Of a DNA stretch of 64,000 nucleotides, positions 35,377 through 44,758 are shown one piece after another (within the stretch, counting starts at the first letter, position 1; every line of letters begins with the position of its first letter). The notes beneath the pieces were generated by a model that saw only the letters and a program-made list of their open reading frames with translations, was not told the origin of the DNA and did no database searches. Source of the DNA: DASXKD01 sp963703605 (GTDB taxonomy: Bacteria; Actinomycetota; Actinomycetes; Streptosporangiales; Streptosporangiaceae). The stretch spans positions 204,386 through 268,385 of the forward strand of contig CAVPFC010000047.1 in the NCBI GenBank assembly GCA_963703605.1, given 5' to 3'. A program made the position numbers and the translations under genes.

Positions 35377-36667
35377 TTAACCGCCGGGCGGCCCGCAGGA
35401 TTCCGGGTCCGCCCCGCCCAGGGGGTAGGTGTTCCCTGGCGCGCGGGATCCACTGTAAGACCGGGGTCGGACAGAACCAGCGTCGGCGGCGTTCCCGCCG
35501 GCATCGCGCATCCGGTGGGCGTTGGTTTCGAAGTAGCCGAGTTGCCGGTCGCGGTCGCGGGCCAGGGAGCCGGTGAATTTCAGGTTGTGGCCGGCGGCCA
35601 GCAGGGCGGGGATGTCGCCGGTGTCGAGTTCGTCGAGGCGCTGGGTGAGCCAGTCTGGCTGGCTTTTGCGCAGCAGCCGGGTGGCCAGGGTGGCCAGGTC
35701 GTGGACGTGCTCGCGGGCGTGGTAGAGGTCGACGATCTGGGTGGCGGCGGGGAAGTGCTGATCGGCGAGGTTCCAGATCCAGGCCGCGCCGTCGCCCAGG
35801 ACGGTGAGCTGGCGGATGTGGCCGGCGCCGCGGCGGCGCGCTTCGGCGGCCATGAGCACGCCGAACTCGCTGGCAGGCGCGAAGGTGGCCAGGTAAGACG
35901 AGGAGCGCGGGTCACGGACAGGCTTGCCGTCGTCATCGCAGGTGGCCTGGGTGAACGCGGCGCATAGTTTGACTTCGCGGGTGCGGGCCTTGCCGTCGTC
36001 GCCTTTCCCGGCGCGGCCTTCGGTTTCGGCCGCCACCACCGGTACCCCGGTGCCGTCGATGGCGATGTAGAGCTTGTCCGGGAGCGGCGTGGGCGGGGGC
36101 AGGGGCACCAGGGTGCGGGCGGTGATCGCGGCGGCCCGGGCCGCGATGACCTGAGCGGCCGCGGCGCCGTCAGCTTCGGCGGAGCGGCCTGCGCGCTTGC
36201 CGGTCAGGGTGATCCCGGCCAGCTCGCCCACCAGGGCGGCGGCCTTGGCGAACGGCACGGCGGCGGCGGCCCGGGCGGCCATCTTCCGCAGCCCCGGTGA
36301 CATGGTGTGCCCGGCCACGCCCAGCTCGGCGTCCCGCGGGGCCAGGCCATGCCCGCACCGGTGGCAGTGATACCAGGCACGGCGGATGCTCACCGCACCC
36401 AGCACCGTGTCCACGGCCTTGCCCCGGCAGGAGACGAATCCGGCCTGGTGCCCAGCCCCGCAGTCCACGGCCGGGCCGCGGTGCCCGGCGTCAGCGGCCA
36501 GCAGGCCTTCCAGCAGGCCACCGCCCAGCTGGGTCAGCCCCGCGCGCAGCGCCAGCTCCACCGCCTCCAGGCCACGGCCACCAGCAAGGCCAGCCGCGGC
36601 CGCCGCCGCCAGCCTGCCTACCTCGGCGGCTGCTTCCGCCGCGAGCGCCTCACCGAGCCCCTTTTTT
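35377..36667 (-). pseudogene. ISKra4-type transposase, 3'-truncated
   Basis: The reading frame encodes about 390 residues of an ISKra4-family transposase, with a zinc-ribbon-like CHRCGHGLAPRDAELG near residue 70, then KLYIAIDGTGVPVVAAETEGR, VLGDGAAWIWNLADQHFPAATQIVDLYHAREHV and YFETNAHRMR. Homologues continue with a GSGVVE-type block holding the last acidic residue, but here the match stops at about 35520 and unrelated sequence leads to uvrB. The element is therefore probably inactive. The frame is open back to an A6G slippery run at 36667-36661, where it could be joined by -1 shift to the upstream ORF. Confidence 0.82.
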
Positions 36668-37070
36668 GCCCCTGCGGGTCAAGGGCCTGGCCGCTGGCTG
36701 CTGGCGCCGCAGGCCGGGCCTCGCAGATCGCCTCGTTCACCTCCACGATCTGCTCAGAAAGCGCGGCGAACTCCTGGTAGCGGGCCAGCTCGCCATGAAC
36801 TTTCTCCACTTCACTGGCCGCAAGCTGACGGCCCCGCGTGCCACGGCCAGCAACCGTCCGGGTCCACAAATAGCGCGGGCCATGCCCCGGGTGACCAGGC
36901 TGGGCGCAGGCACAGTTCGGCTTGCCGCAGCGCCGGTAGTTCTCGCTGATACTGCCCCGCCGGAAATCTCCGGTCGCGGCCAGCCGCTCAAACAGCCGGG
37001 CGCGGCGGGCCTCCAGCTCAGCCAGCAACGGACTGGTCAACGCCGCCTCCGATCTGGTTGTGTACTCCAC
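36618..37070 (-). CDS. DUF6788-type accessory ORF of the ISKra4 element
   Basis: A 150-residue protein of the kind that precedes ISKra4 transposases. It has the conserved LLAELEARRARLFERLAATGDFRRGSISENYRRCGKPNCACAQPGHPGHGPRYLWTR pattern, broken here by the family's Cys residues (C-x4-C-x-C), which suggests metal or nucleic-acid binding, then a helical segment. Before its stop the sequence runs through AAAAAAG, and the -1 frame continues directly as the transposase. The start may be GTG 37070 or a downstream TTG preceded by GGAGG. Confidence 0.75.
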   Translation of the reverse strand: MEYTTRSEAALTSPLLAELEARRARLFERLAATGDFRRGSISENYRRCGKPNCACAQPGHPGHGPRYLWTRTVAGRGTRGRQLAASEVEKVHGELARYQEFAALSEQIVEVNEAICEARPAAPAASGQALDPQGQKRGSVRRSRRKQPPR

Positions 37071-37077
37071 AACCAGA
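37053..37077. repeat. Perfect 10-bp inverted repeat at the IS 5' end
   Basis: TCTGGTTGTG (37053-37062) and CACAACCAGA (37068-37077) pair around TACTC. The GTG start of the DUF6788 ORF lies in the right arm. It may be an operator, a hairpin that limits read-in transcription, or part of an IS end. Confidence 0.6.
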
Positions 37078-37158
37078 CTACGCCGCGACCAGCCTCAACC
37101 CCAATCACCTACATTCGTGTCTCACACCCGCTGCCGTGGTGGCGGCCGGGGTGTGGGC

Positions 37159-39555
37159 TTAGGCCGGGTATGGGTCGGGTTGCGTCTGGTAGCTGCGTCC
37201 GTGGGGTGCCGTCCAGATGAAGGTGCCGGGGCGGGGCTGGGCCAGCCGCCATCCGCTTGTTTGTTTGGCACGGTGGTGGCGGCGGCAGCAGGGCCCGGCG
37301 TTGCATTCGCAGGTGCGGCCGCCCGCGTGGTAAGGGATCGTGTGCTCGAGGTCGCACGACGTGGCGGGGCGGCGGCAGCCGGGGGCGGTGCAAGTGACCT
37401 GCCGCACCTGGATGAGGTGGGTCAAGGAACGCGAAGGCCGGTACCCCGCCGACTCCCTCCGGTGACTGCACTCCCCGGTCTCCAGCCAGGCCAAGGTGAT
37501 GCTGGCCAGCCACGCGCGCAACCCCGGTGGGGGCGGCGGGCCGGGGCCCTTGCCTGGGCCGGCAGGTTCTGGTGGCGGTCCGGGCCGGGGCCCACTGGCC
37601 GGGCCGGCGGGTGGCACCGCTGGCGGGTGCCCGGGGCCTGTTTTCGCGCATCCGTGGGCGACCGCGCGGCCGTCGGGACCGGTGACGGTCAGGCACCACT
37701 GGGTGGCCGGGTCGCGGGCCAGCGCGGCGGCCAGGGCCCGGGAGTCGGTGGCGTCCAGCGGGCCGAACCCGGCTGCCTCACCGGGTGTGGCCGACCAGCC
37801 CAGCCAGGTCAACAGCGGCAGCACCAGGTGCACCGACCCGCGCACCGGCGGGCCGGCCGGGCCCGGCGCCCGGCCTGGCCAGGGTCCCGGCGGCCGCTCG
37901 GATTCCGCGGTGGGTGGCTGGCCGGGGGCCGGTGCAGCGGCCGTGGCGGCCGCACCACGGCCGGCGGTGGTACCCGGGTTCCCGGAGCGGGAGAGGTCCT
38001 CGCCGCAGGCGCCCGTTCGCGCGGGCTCACCCCCGGCCGCAGCGTCATCGGGGCCGTCGTGACCGCCGCCGGCGCGATCGCCCCGGCCGGGGGTACCGGC
38101 GGGGCCGCCCGGGCTGTGGGCGCCGGTGGGCTCCGTGTGGCTGCGGCCGCTGGCAGGCCGGCCTTCGGCCGCGGCCACGGTGGGGTGACCCTCATCGCCG
38201 GTGCCGGCGGGCAGCAAGGTCTCAGGCGGGCGGCCGTTCAGCAAGGCCAGGTACACCCGCGCGCGCAGCTGGTCCAAGGTCCCCGGCAGGCCCGCGGCCT
38301 TCAGCCGGTGCGCCCAGCCGGTCAGGTGCGCGTCGGCGGCCAGCACCCCAGCCGGCGGCAGATCCCGCCCAGCCAGCGCCGCGGTGCCGGCGTCCTCGGC
38401 CCACCGCTCCACCCGCGCCCGCTTCCCGGCCTTCTCCTTGCGCCGCCGGGCCGCGGCCGGGTCGGCGGCGATCACCGCACGGCGCACCGCCGGCCGCAAC
38501 TCCCCCGTCGTCCACCCCCCGGCCCGGCCGAGCACCGCCGCCTCGACCCGCGCCGCATGCACGCCGTCCAGGCCGGTCAGCTCGCCCAGGATCACCAGCG
38601 CCCGGGGTACGTCGATCTCACCGGCCGCCAGCGCCGCCCTCGTCTGGGGCAGCCGCGCCAGCCCTTCGGCCCGGTCCACCAGGGCGCCCGCCGCCCACGA
38701 CGTCAGCCGCAACACCATCGCGATCTCATCGGCCACGTGCTCGCCCAGGTGCGGGTCCGCAGCCGCCGCTGCCTGCACCTGGCGGCGCCGCGACAGCTCG
38801 CCAACCGCGGCGAACTCCCCGGCCGCTAGCCCAGGACGCGAGCCGCCGCCAGGCGATCATCAGCCCGGCCAGCTCATCATCGCTGGCCCGGCCCAGCCCA
38901 CCGGCCCACCGGTCGCCAGCCAGCCCGGCCAGCACCGGCCCCGGCGGCACCCGATCCGCCCCACCCCCCGCGTCAAACCCCCCACCAGAGCCGAGGCGGC
39001 GCGGCATCAGCCCGGGCAGCACCTCCACCGGCGCACAGCCCGGCCGCGATGACGGCTCCCCATCCGCTGGCTCGCCATCCCGCGCCCCCCGTCCGGCGCC
39101 CCCCCATCCAACGGCTCCCGATCCAGCGGCCGCGGCCCGGCCGCCCACCCACCCGCATCCGCCGGCGGCACACCGCCGGGGTCCTCATCCCAGTCCTCTG
39201 CCAGGCCATCCGCGCGGTCCAGGGCTGCCAGCGCGGCGATCTCCTGTGCGGTCAGCGAACCCGCCGGATCCCAGTCATCACCATCCCAGCCCCAGCCATG
39301 GTCTCCGGACGGGCCGTCTCCCGGCGGGCCGCCGCCTGGCGGGCCGTTGTCCGGTAGCTGTGGGGCCGCTGGAGGCGGCGGGCCAGCGGGCCTGCCAGGC
39401 GGTCCGTCCCGGACCGGGCTGTCCCCGGGCAGGCCAGCTGCCGCGCGGCCGGCTGGGCTGCCGAGCGGCACCGGCGGAGCCATCACCGCGGCATCCGCCG
39501 GGCCGCCTCCGGAAACGCTGCCAGGCGGCTGGCTGGGAACAGCGAGGCTTGGCAC
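37159..39555 (-). pseudogene. DUF222/HNH endonuclease gene with two frameshifts (13E12-like)
   Basis: Three reading-frame pieces together make a DUF222-HNH protein. The N-terminal piece starts at a GTG (39555) with AAGGAAGG upstream and includes LTAQEIAALAALDRADG. The middle piece is in another frame and includes ASDDELAGLMIAWRRLASWASGR. The third piece, back in the first frame, carries the rest of DUF222 and the HNH domain (CRRPATSCDLEHTIPYHAGG, then CRRHHRAKQ). The second shift matches one extra C in the run at 38817-38820; the first lies in G-runs near 39070-39115. It may be a decayed gene or contain sequencing errors. Confidence 0.8.
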
Positions 39556-39742
39556 CTAATGGCCTTCCTTCGAACTGGTGTACGTCTTATCGATCCTGAC
39601 GTTAGCACTCGCCACCGACAAAACGGCTTCCGCGTCCTAGAGGGAATGTGCGGCAACGACGCGGGGTGCCGAGGTCGCACCGGACCGAAAGGGCTACCCA
39701 ACTGGCCTTGACGACCTGCGTAACTAACTCACACCAGGCGGG

Positions 39743-41200
39743 TCATGCTGTGCCGGTGCTGACGGTGCTCTCCAGCTCCTTCGCGAGCTGGGTCAGCTGT
39801 TCCGAGGTGGACGACCAGCGCGCCTGCTCCGCCACCAGGTGGTCGGCCCCCCGCTGGATCTGCGTGATCGCGACGTCGACCTGATCTGCGGCTGTCTTCT
39901 GCTGCTGGGTGGCCACGATGGACTCCTCGAGCATGGTCGCCGTGGAAGCCATCAGCTCACCGACCTCGCGTGCCTGCCGCGTCCCCTGCTCGGTTGCCCT
40001 GATCGTCGCGTTGGTCTCGTCCTGCACCGCGGCGATGATCGCGCCGATTGACTCGGTGGACTGGATCGACCGCTCGGCCAGCTTGCGTACCTCGGTCGCC
40101 ACGACGGCGAAGCCCTTCCCCGCCTCACCGGCCCGCGCCGCCTCGATGGCCGCGTTCAGCGCCAGCAGGTTGGTCTGCTCGGCAATCCCGTTGATCAGCT
40201 CGAGGATCTCGCCGATCTTCTGCGCCCGCTCACCCAGCGACAGCACACGCTCCGCGATCGCCTCCACCTTGTGCCGCATATCCCGCATGGTCTCACCGGT
40301 GCGGCCCGCCGCATCCGCCACCGAACGGACGTTGTCCGCGATCGAACCGGCCGTCATCGCCAGCTCCTCGATCGTGGCCGAAGTCTGCCGCACCGCCGTG
40401 GACTGCTCGGTGGTCACCGTCGCCGCGTTCTCCGCCGCCGTGCGCAGCTCACCCGCAACGCCGCCGAGCACCGCCGACGTGGAGCCGATCCGGGCCAGCA
40501 GCTCGTCGCGGTCACCAAGCCGCCCGAGCGCCTCGGCCATGCCGCGCTCGCGCCCGGCGGCCCGCTGGAACAGGGCCTGCGCATAGCGGGTGTAGCCGAT
40601 CAGCGCGAGCACGGCCAGGGCGAACCCCCCCACCACCAGCCCCAGCGCCTGGGTCTCGGCGGAGTTGGCGGCCGACTCATTCCGCTGCGAGCGGGCGAAC
40701 TCGAGGCTGCCCACCGCGCGCAGCTGCCGGAGCACCGCGTCCGCCGCCGGCTGGATCTGCCGCACCGCGGCGGACCCGGCCGCGCCACCAGCCTTGGCGG
40801 TGTCATGCAGGCGCAGGGACCGGGCGTAAAAGGCGGCCTCGACCGACTGGGCGCTGACCAGCGCGCTTCTGGTGGCCGGCAGGTGGTCGTTCGCGACGCC
40901 CGCGGCCATCCGCGCGGTGTCACCGACGACTGCAGCATGGTCGCTCACCACGGCCGAGGCAGCCGAGGGCTGTGGGGCGACGAGGTACTGGTCCATGGCA
41001 TCCCGCTCCGTCAGGAAGGCCGCCAGCAGCCGGACGGAGGTGTCGACGTCCCTGTGCGCGTCGAACGCGACGGCATCGGCCTGCCGGGCGCCGTGAAAGC
41101 GCCAGATGGCCAGCGAGCCCGCGATGCCGATCACCACTGCCACGGCAATGCCGGCCGCCACGATGCGGCCGGACTGCACCGAGAGCAACTTTCCCGGCAT
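39743..41200 (-). CDS. Methyl-accepting chemotaxis-like receptor
   Basis: A 485-residue membrane receptor. One transmembrane segment lies near residues 12-34 and a second near 185-205, with a helical extracytoplasmic sensor of about 150 residues between them. The signalling domain from about residue 235 has the canonical hairpin tip EQTNLLALNAAIEAARAGE followed by GKGFAVVATEVRKLAERS. No cheA, cheW or flagellar gene is nearby, so it may signal to a distant or non-chemotactic pathway. The upstream 80 bp and downstream region up to coaE show no other gene. Confidence 0.9.
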   Translation of the reverse strand: MPGKLLSVQSGRIVAAGIAVAVVIGIAGSLAIWRFHGARQADAVAFDAHRDVDTSVRLLAAFLTERDAMDQYLVAPQPSAASAVVSDHAAVVGDTARMAAGVANDHLPATRSALVSAQSVEAAFYARSLRLHDTAKAGGAAGSAAVRQIQPAADAVLRQLRAVGSLEFARSQRNESAANSAETQALGLVVGGFALAVLALIGYTRYAQALFQRAAGRERGMAEALGRLGDRDELLARIGSTSAVLGGVAGELRTAAENAATVTTEQSTAVRQTSATIEELAMTAGSIADNVRSVADAAGRTGETMRDMRHKVEAIAERVLSLGERAQKIGEILELINGIAEQTNLLALNAAIEAARAGEAGKGFAVVATEVRKLAERSIQSTESIGAIIAAVQDETNATIRATEQGTRQAREVGELMASTATMLEESIVATQQQKTAADQVDVAITQIQRGADHLVAEQARWSSTSEQLTQLAKELESTVSTGTA

Positions 41201-41338
41201 CCCCTTATACCCCCTGTGCCACGCCAGCCACGCACTACTCGTTACTAAACGTAACTACCCAATAGCACTACGTATCATCCCTGGTGTGTGGCGTGGGATG
41301 CGTGCGAGCGGGTCAGGGGCCGGGACTGGTGCGGCCGG

Positions 41339-41944
41339 TCAGGCGTGGGCCTTGGCGCGGCGGGAGAGTTCGGCCCACAAGGTGGCGACCAGGCCGTCCA
41401 GGTCGTCCAGCGAGCCGGAGTTGTCCACCACCAGGGTGGCGACGGCCAGCCGCTCCTCGCGCGTGGCCTGGGCGGACATCCGGGCCAGCGCGTGGGACCT
41501 GGTCATGCCCCGGGTGCTGACCAGGCGCTCCACCTGCGCCCGGGCCGGGGCGTCCACGACCACCACGACGTCGAATGCGCCGGCCAGCCCGTTCTCCGCG
41601 AGCAACGGGATCTCGTGGACGATGACGTCCGGGGCTCCGGCCGCCTCCTCGATCTCCCGCATGCGCTGGCCGACCCGGGGATGGACGATCGCGTTCAGCC
41701 GGTCGCGCAGGGCGGCGTCGGAGAAGACGATCTCACCGAGAAGCTGCCGGTCAAGGCTCCCGTCGGGCCGGAGCACCCCGGTACCGAAGGCCTGCACGAT
41801 CTCGTCCAGCCCCGGCGTGCCCGGGGCGACCACTTCCCTGGCCACCTCGTCGGCGTCGATGACGAGCGCCCCGTAGGCGGCCAGCCGCCGCGCCACCTCG
41901 CCCTTGCCCGCGCCGATCCCACCGGTGAGCCCGACTCTGAGCAT
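41339..41944 (-). CDS. coaE: Dephospho-CoA kinase
   Basis: A 201-residue enzyme catalysing the last step of CoA synthesis. It begins MLRVGLTGGIGAGKGEVARRL, continues with VIDADEVAREVV and contains HPRVGQRMREIEEAA and VVHEIPLL-type core strands. The P-loop ends GKG where GKS or GKT is usual. It lacks the C-terminal GrpB-like extension found in some mycobacterial versions. It follows rpsA, the common actinobacterial order. Confidence 0.93.
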   Translation of the reverse strand: MLRVGLTGGIGAGKGEVARRLAAYGALVIDADEVAREVVAPGTPGLDEIVQAFGTGVLRPDGSLDRQLLGEIVFSDAALRDRLNAIVHPRVGQRMREIEEAAGAPDVIVHEIPLLAENGLAGAFDVVVVVDAPARAQVERLVSTRGMTRSHALARMSAQATREERLAVATLVVDNSGSLDDLDGLVATLWAELSRRAKAHA

Positions 41945-41987
41945 GCATCCCCTCGTCGTAGCGCGAGCGCGCGCGTCAGCGCGCACC

Positions 41988-42056
41988 GGGGGGTTCCGGG
42001 GGGTCGCCCCCCCGGACTAGCACTGCGGGCCACCGCGAAGTCGGCCGAAGGCCGAC
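41988..42056. repeat. Palindromic repeat copy between coaE and rpsA
   Basis: First hairpin arms are CCGGGGGGTCGCCCCCCCGG-like at 41996-42014; the second hairpin is GTCGGCC-GAA-GGCCGAC at 42040-42056. Both arms differ from other copies, yet pairing is retained. Confidence 0.75.
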
Positions 42057-42102
42057 GAGCAGCCCAAAGCGCCTCGTCCCAACGCCTGGCGCGTGGCGGG
42101 AC

Positions 42103-42140
42103 TAACTCCTCACCCTGGCCACGGCCGGGGTGAGGAGTTA
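42103..42140 (-). terminator. rpsA terminator hairpin
   Basis: TAACTCCTCACCC (42103-42115) and GGGTGAGGAGTTA (42128-42140) make a perfect 13-bp stem 14 bases after the rpsA stop. No U-tract follows, as is common in actinobacteria. Confidence 0.75.
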
Positions 42141-42154
42141 ACCCGCTGACGCTA

Positions 42155-43654
42155 CTAGCTCTGGCCGGACAGCTTGTCGCGGAGCGCGGCTAGTGCCTCG
42201 TCCGAGGCCAGCGCGCCGCCGGGGGCGCCGCCGTCGCCGCGCGGGCTGGACGAGCGCCGCGCCCCGTCCTGGCCGTCGGACCCGTCGTCGGGCCCCTCGG
42301 GCGGCTCGTCCTCGGCAGCCTTGCTGCGGGCCTCGGTGATCTGGCGCCGGTGTGCCTCGAACCGGGAGCGTGCCTCGGCGTACTGCTGCTCCCACTCCTC
42401 GCGCTGCTGCTCGTAGCCCTCGAGCCACTCCCCGGTCTCCGGGTCGAAGCCCTCGGGGTAGACGTAGTTGCCCTGCTCGTCGTAGGTGGCCGGCATGCCG
42501 TACAGCGTCGGGTCGAAGTCGTCGCCGACGGCCTCGCCGATCGTGCCCTCGTTGGCCTGCTTGAGCGACAGGCTGATCCGCCGCCGGTCCAGATCAATGT
42601 CGATGATCTTGACGAAGATCTCGTCACCGACCTGCACAACCTGCTCGGGGATCTCCACGTGCCGGTCGGCCAGCTCGGAGATGTGCACCAAGCCCTCGAT
42701 GCCCTCTTCCACCCGGACGAACGCGCCGAACGGAACCAGCTTGGTGACCCGGCCCGGGACCACCTGGCCGATCTGATGCGTGCGGGCGAACTGCTGCCAC
42801 GGGTCTTCCTGGGTGGACTTCAGCGACAGCGACACGCGCTCCCGGTCCAGGTCCACGTCCAGCACCTCGACGGTGACCTCCTGGCCCACCTCGACCACCT
42901 CACCCGGGTGATCGATGTGCTTCCAGGACAGCTCCGACACGTGCACCAGGCCGTCAACCCCGCCCAGGTCCACGAACGCGCCGAAGTTGACGATCGACGA
43001 AACGGTGCCCTTGCGGATCTGGCCCTTCTGGAGCGTGTGCAGGAAGTTCTGCCGGACCTCGGACTGGGTCTGCTCCAGCCACGCCCGCCGCGACAAGACC
43101 ACGTTGTTGCGGTTCTTGTCCAGCTCGATGATCTTCGCCTCGATCTGCCTGCCCACGTACGGCTGCAGATCGCGGACGCGGCGCATCTCCACCAGCGACG
43201 CCGGCAGGAACCCGCGCAGCCCGATGTCCAGGATCAGGCCACCCTTGACGACCTCGATCACCGTGCCGGTGACCACGCCGTCCTCGTCCTTGATCTTCTC
43301 GATCGTGCCCCACGCGCGCTCGTACTGCGCCCGCTTCTTGGACAGGATCAGGCGGCCTTCCTTGTCCTCCTTCTGGAGGACAAGCGCCTCGATCTGCTCG
43401 CCGGTCTTCACCACATCATGTGGGTCGACGTCGTGCTTGATCGACAGTTCACGGGAGGGGATGACCCCTTCCGTCTTGTAGCCGATATCGAGCAAGACCT
43501 CGTCTCGGTCGACCTTGACGACTGTCCCTTCGACGATGTCGCCGTCGTTGAAATACTTGATGGTCTCGTCGATCGCGGCGAGGAAGGCCTCCTGCGACCC
43601 GATGTCGTTGACCGCTACCTTGGGGGTCGGGCTAGCCTGCGTGCTGCTCGTCAT
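42155..43654 (-). CDS. rpsA: 30S ribosomal protein S1
   Basis: A 499-residue S1 protein with four S1 RNA-binding repeats at about residues 35-105, 125-190, 205-280 and 290-365. The third and fourth repeats show GTVSSIVNFGAFVDLGGVDGLVHVSELSW and GRVTKLVPFGAFVRVEEGIEGLVHISEL. The C-terminal ~130 residues are acidic, then Gly/Ser-rich, as in other actinobacterial S1. ATG at 43654 gives the normal N-terminus; a GTG eight codons earlier is possible. Confidence 0.96.
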   Translation of the reverse strand: MTSSTQASPTPKVAVNDIGSQEAFLAAIDETIKYFNDGDIVEGTVVKVDRDEVLLDIGYKTEGVIPSRELSIKHDVDPHDVVKTGEQIEALVLQKEDKEGRLILSKKRAQYERAWGTIEKIKDEDGVVTGTVIEVVKGGLILDIGLRGFLPASLVEMRRVRDLQPYVGRQIEAKIIELDKNRNNVVLSRRAWLEQTQSEVRQNFLHTLQKGQIRKGTVSSIVNFGAFVDLGGVDGLVHVSELSWKHIDHPGEVVEVGQEVTVEVLDVDLDRERVSLSLKSTQEDPWQQFARTHQIGQVVPGRVTKLVPFGAFVRVEEGIEGLVHISELADRHVEIPEQVVQVGDEIFVKIIDIDLDRRRISLSLKQANEGTIGEAVGDDFDPTLYGMPATYDEQGNYVYPEGFDPETGEWLEGYEQQREEWEQQYAEARSRFEAHRRQITEARSKAAEDEPPEGPDDGSDGQDGARRSSSPRGDGGAPGGALASDEALAALRDKLSGQS

Positions 43655-44039
43655 GTGTGGGTTGGCTCCGGCGGACACAGTTGTAGTTGGGCGCGCTCTA
43701 CCGACAGCCCCTCATGCAGGGCCACAGGGTGCACTGGATTTGCCTGGCCGACCTGACCAGCCACAACCGCCTCGCGGCGGCCATGACTCTGCCTGGCCAT
43801 GGCGGACTGCACCAGAACACGGCGCGTCGTTCAGAATATGAGAGCCGAGCCGGGCGGTCAATCGCAGAAGCCAAACCCGCGCAGCCTCACCGGTGTATCC
43901 GCGTGCCACGGGCTCCTGGGTTGTCGCCAAGGCAACGGCCAAGTTTCGCCAAAGCTAACGAACGCCCACCACCACGGGCGCGAGCGCGCGTATGCACAGC
44001 CGCTGAGGTAGCCGGGCATTCCGGGGGCGGACGGCGACC

Positions 44040-44216
44040 GTGCCGGCGAACACCGCTGGGGCACGGACCAGCAGCCACACCGGCCTGGTCCGCCGCGAAC
44101 CCGGCGTCGGCAAGACCGCGTTGCTGACCGAGGCGGGCGAGTGCGCGGCACGACTAGCCCGGGCGGCGGCGGGCACGAATCAGGTGCACCGGATGCGCCA
44201 GCCAGTACCCAGTTGA
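44040..44216 (+). pseudogene. P-loop ATPase fragment in the rpsA-polA spacer
   Basis: A 58-residue open frame contains LVRREPGVGKTALLTEAGECAARLA, which looks like the Walker A region of a LuxR/AAA-type regulator (usual form GEPGIGKSALL). The rest of such a protein is absent, so this is likely a gene remnant. The whole 43679-44752 spacer otherwise holds repeats and no supported gene. Confidence 0.35.
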
Positions 44217-44321
44217 CGCCAAGACCCCAGCCGAACGCCTTGGGGCATGAAAAATCCGGGGATCGCCGGGGTTCCACGCCCGCGCCCCGATGCGGGACGT
44301 GCTCGGCCGAACGAAAACAAC

Positions 44322-44730
44322 TGCCACCCACAGCAAAACGGAAGCCGATCATCGGACCGGTACCGGAGCCGCGGGGTATGGCGGAGCCGCCGAAGGCGGC
44401 GAGCCAACCGCGACCACGCCAGGAAACGGCCACCCACAGCAAACAGAAGTCGGCCATCCGACCGGTACCGGACCCGTGGGGGTCCGGGGGGTCGCCCCCC
44501 GGGCAGGTACTGCGGGCCCTGGCGAAGGTGACCGGAGGTCACCGAGCATGCTAAGCCGCCCCGGCCGAAGGCCAACGAGCCCGCGGCAGCCACGCCACGA
44601 GACGGCCACCCACAGCAGACGGAAAGCCCACCATCTGACCGGCACCGGGCCCGTGGGGGTCCGGGGGGTCGCCCCCCGGGCTGGCATCACTAGGCGGGGC
44701 CACGGCGAAGTTGGCCGAAGGCCAACGAGC
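44322..44730. repeat. Three direct copies of the dispersed palindromic repeat before polA
   Basis: Copies begin at about 44322, 44425 and 44601 with CCACCCACAGCA-A-CGGAA, then GACCGGTACCGG. The latter two have CGTGGGGGTCCGGGGGGTCG followed by the C-rich arm. Second hairpins are GCCGCC-GAA-GGCGGC (first copy), GGTGACC-GGA-GGTCACC at 44527-44543, and GTTGGCC-GAA-GGCCAAC at 44710-44726, each followed by GAGC. A hairpin fragment without the rest is seen at 44561-44580. Confidence 0.85.
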
Positions 44731-44758
44731 ATGCTTCGGCCCTACGCCCCGCCTAGTG
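44688..44758 (-). terminator. Long nested hairpin at the 3' end of polA
   Basis: CACTAGGCGGGGC (44688-44700) and GCCCCGCCTAGTG (44746-44758) pair perfectly over 13 bp. The stem includes the polA stop codon and encloses the GTTGGCC/GGCCAAC hairpin of the repeat. It likely terminates or stabilises the polA transcript. Confidence 0.6.

Larger units (their letters stand above)
35520..37080 (-). mobile_element. Truncated ISKra4-family insertion sequence
   Basis: The element comprises the DUF6788 ORF and the 5' portion of the transposase gene. Its left end, where the transposase C-terminus and inverted repeat should be, is missing near 35520, about 180 bp before uvrB. The right end is probably near the perfect palindrome at 37053-37077. 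Precise ends and target duplication are not identifiable. Confidence 0.7.

Noticed and set aside
33322..35967. Very long plus-strand open frame across uvrB
   Set aside because: It is antisense to a complete uvrB and is open only because of high GC at third codon positions; its translation is Arg/Gly/His-rich with no family features.
44322..44730. CRISPR array
   Set aside because: Units are long, imperfect, in both orientations elsewhere, and have no uniform unique spacers; no cas genes.
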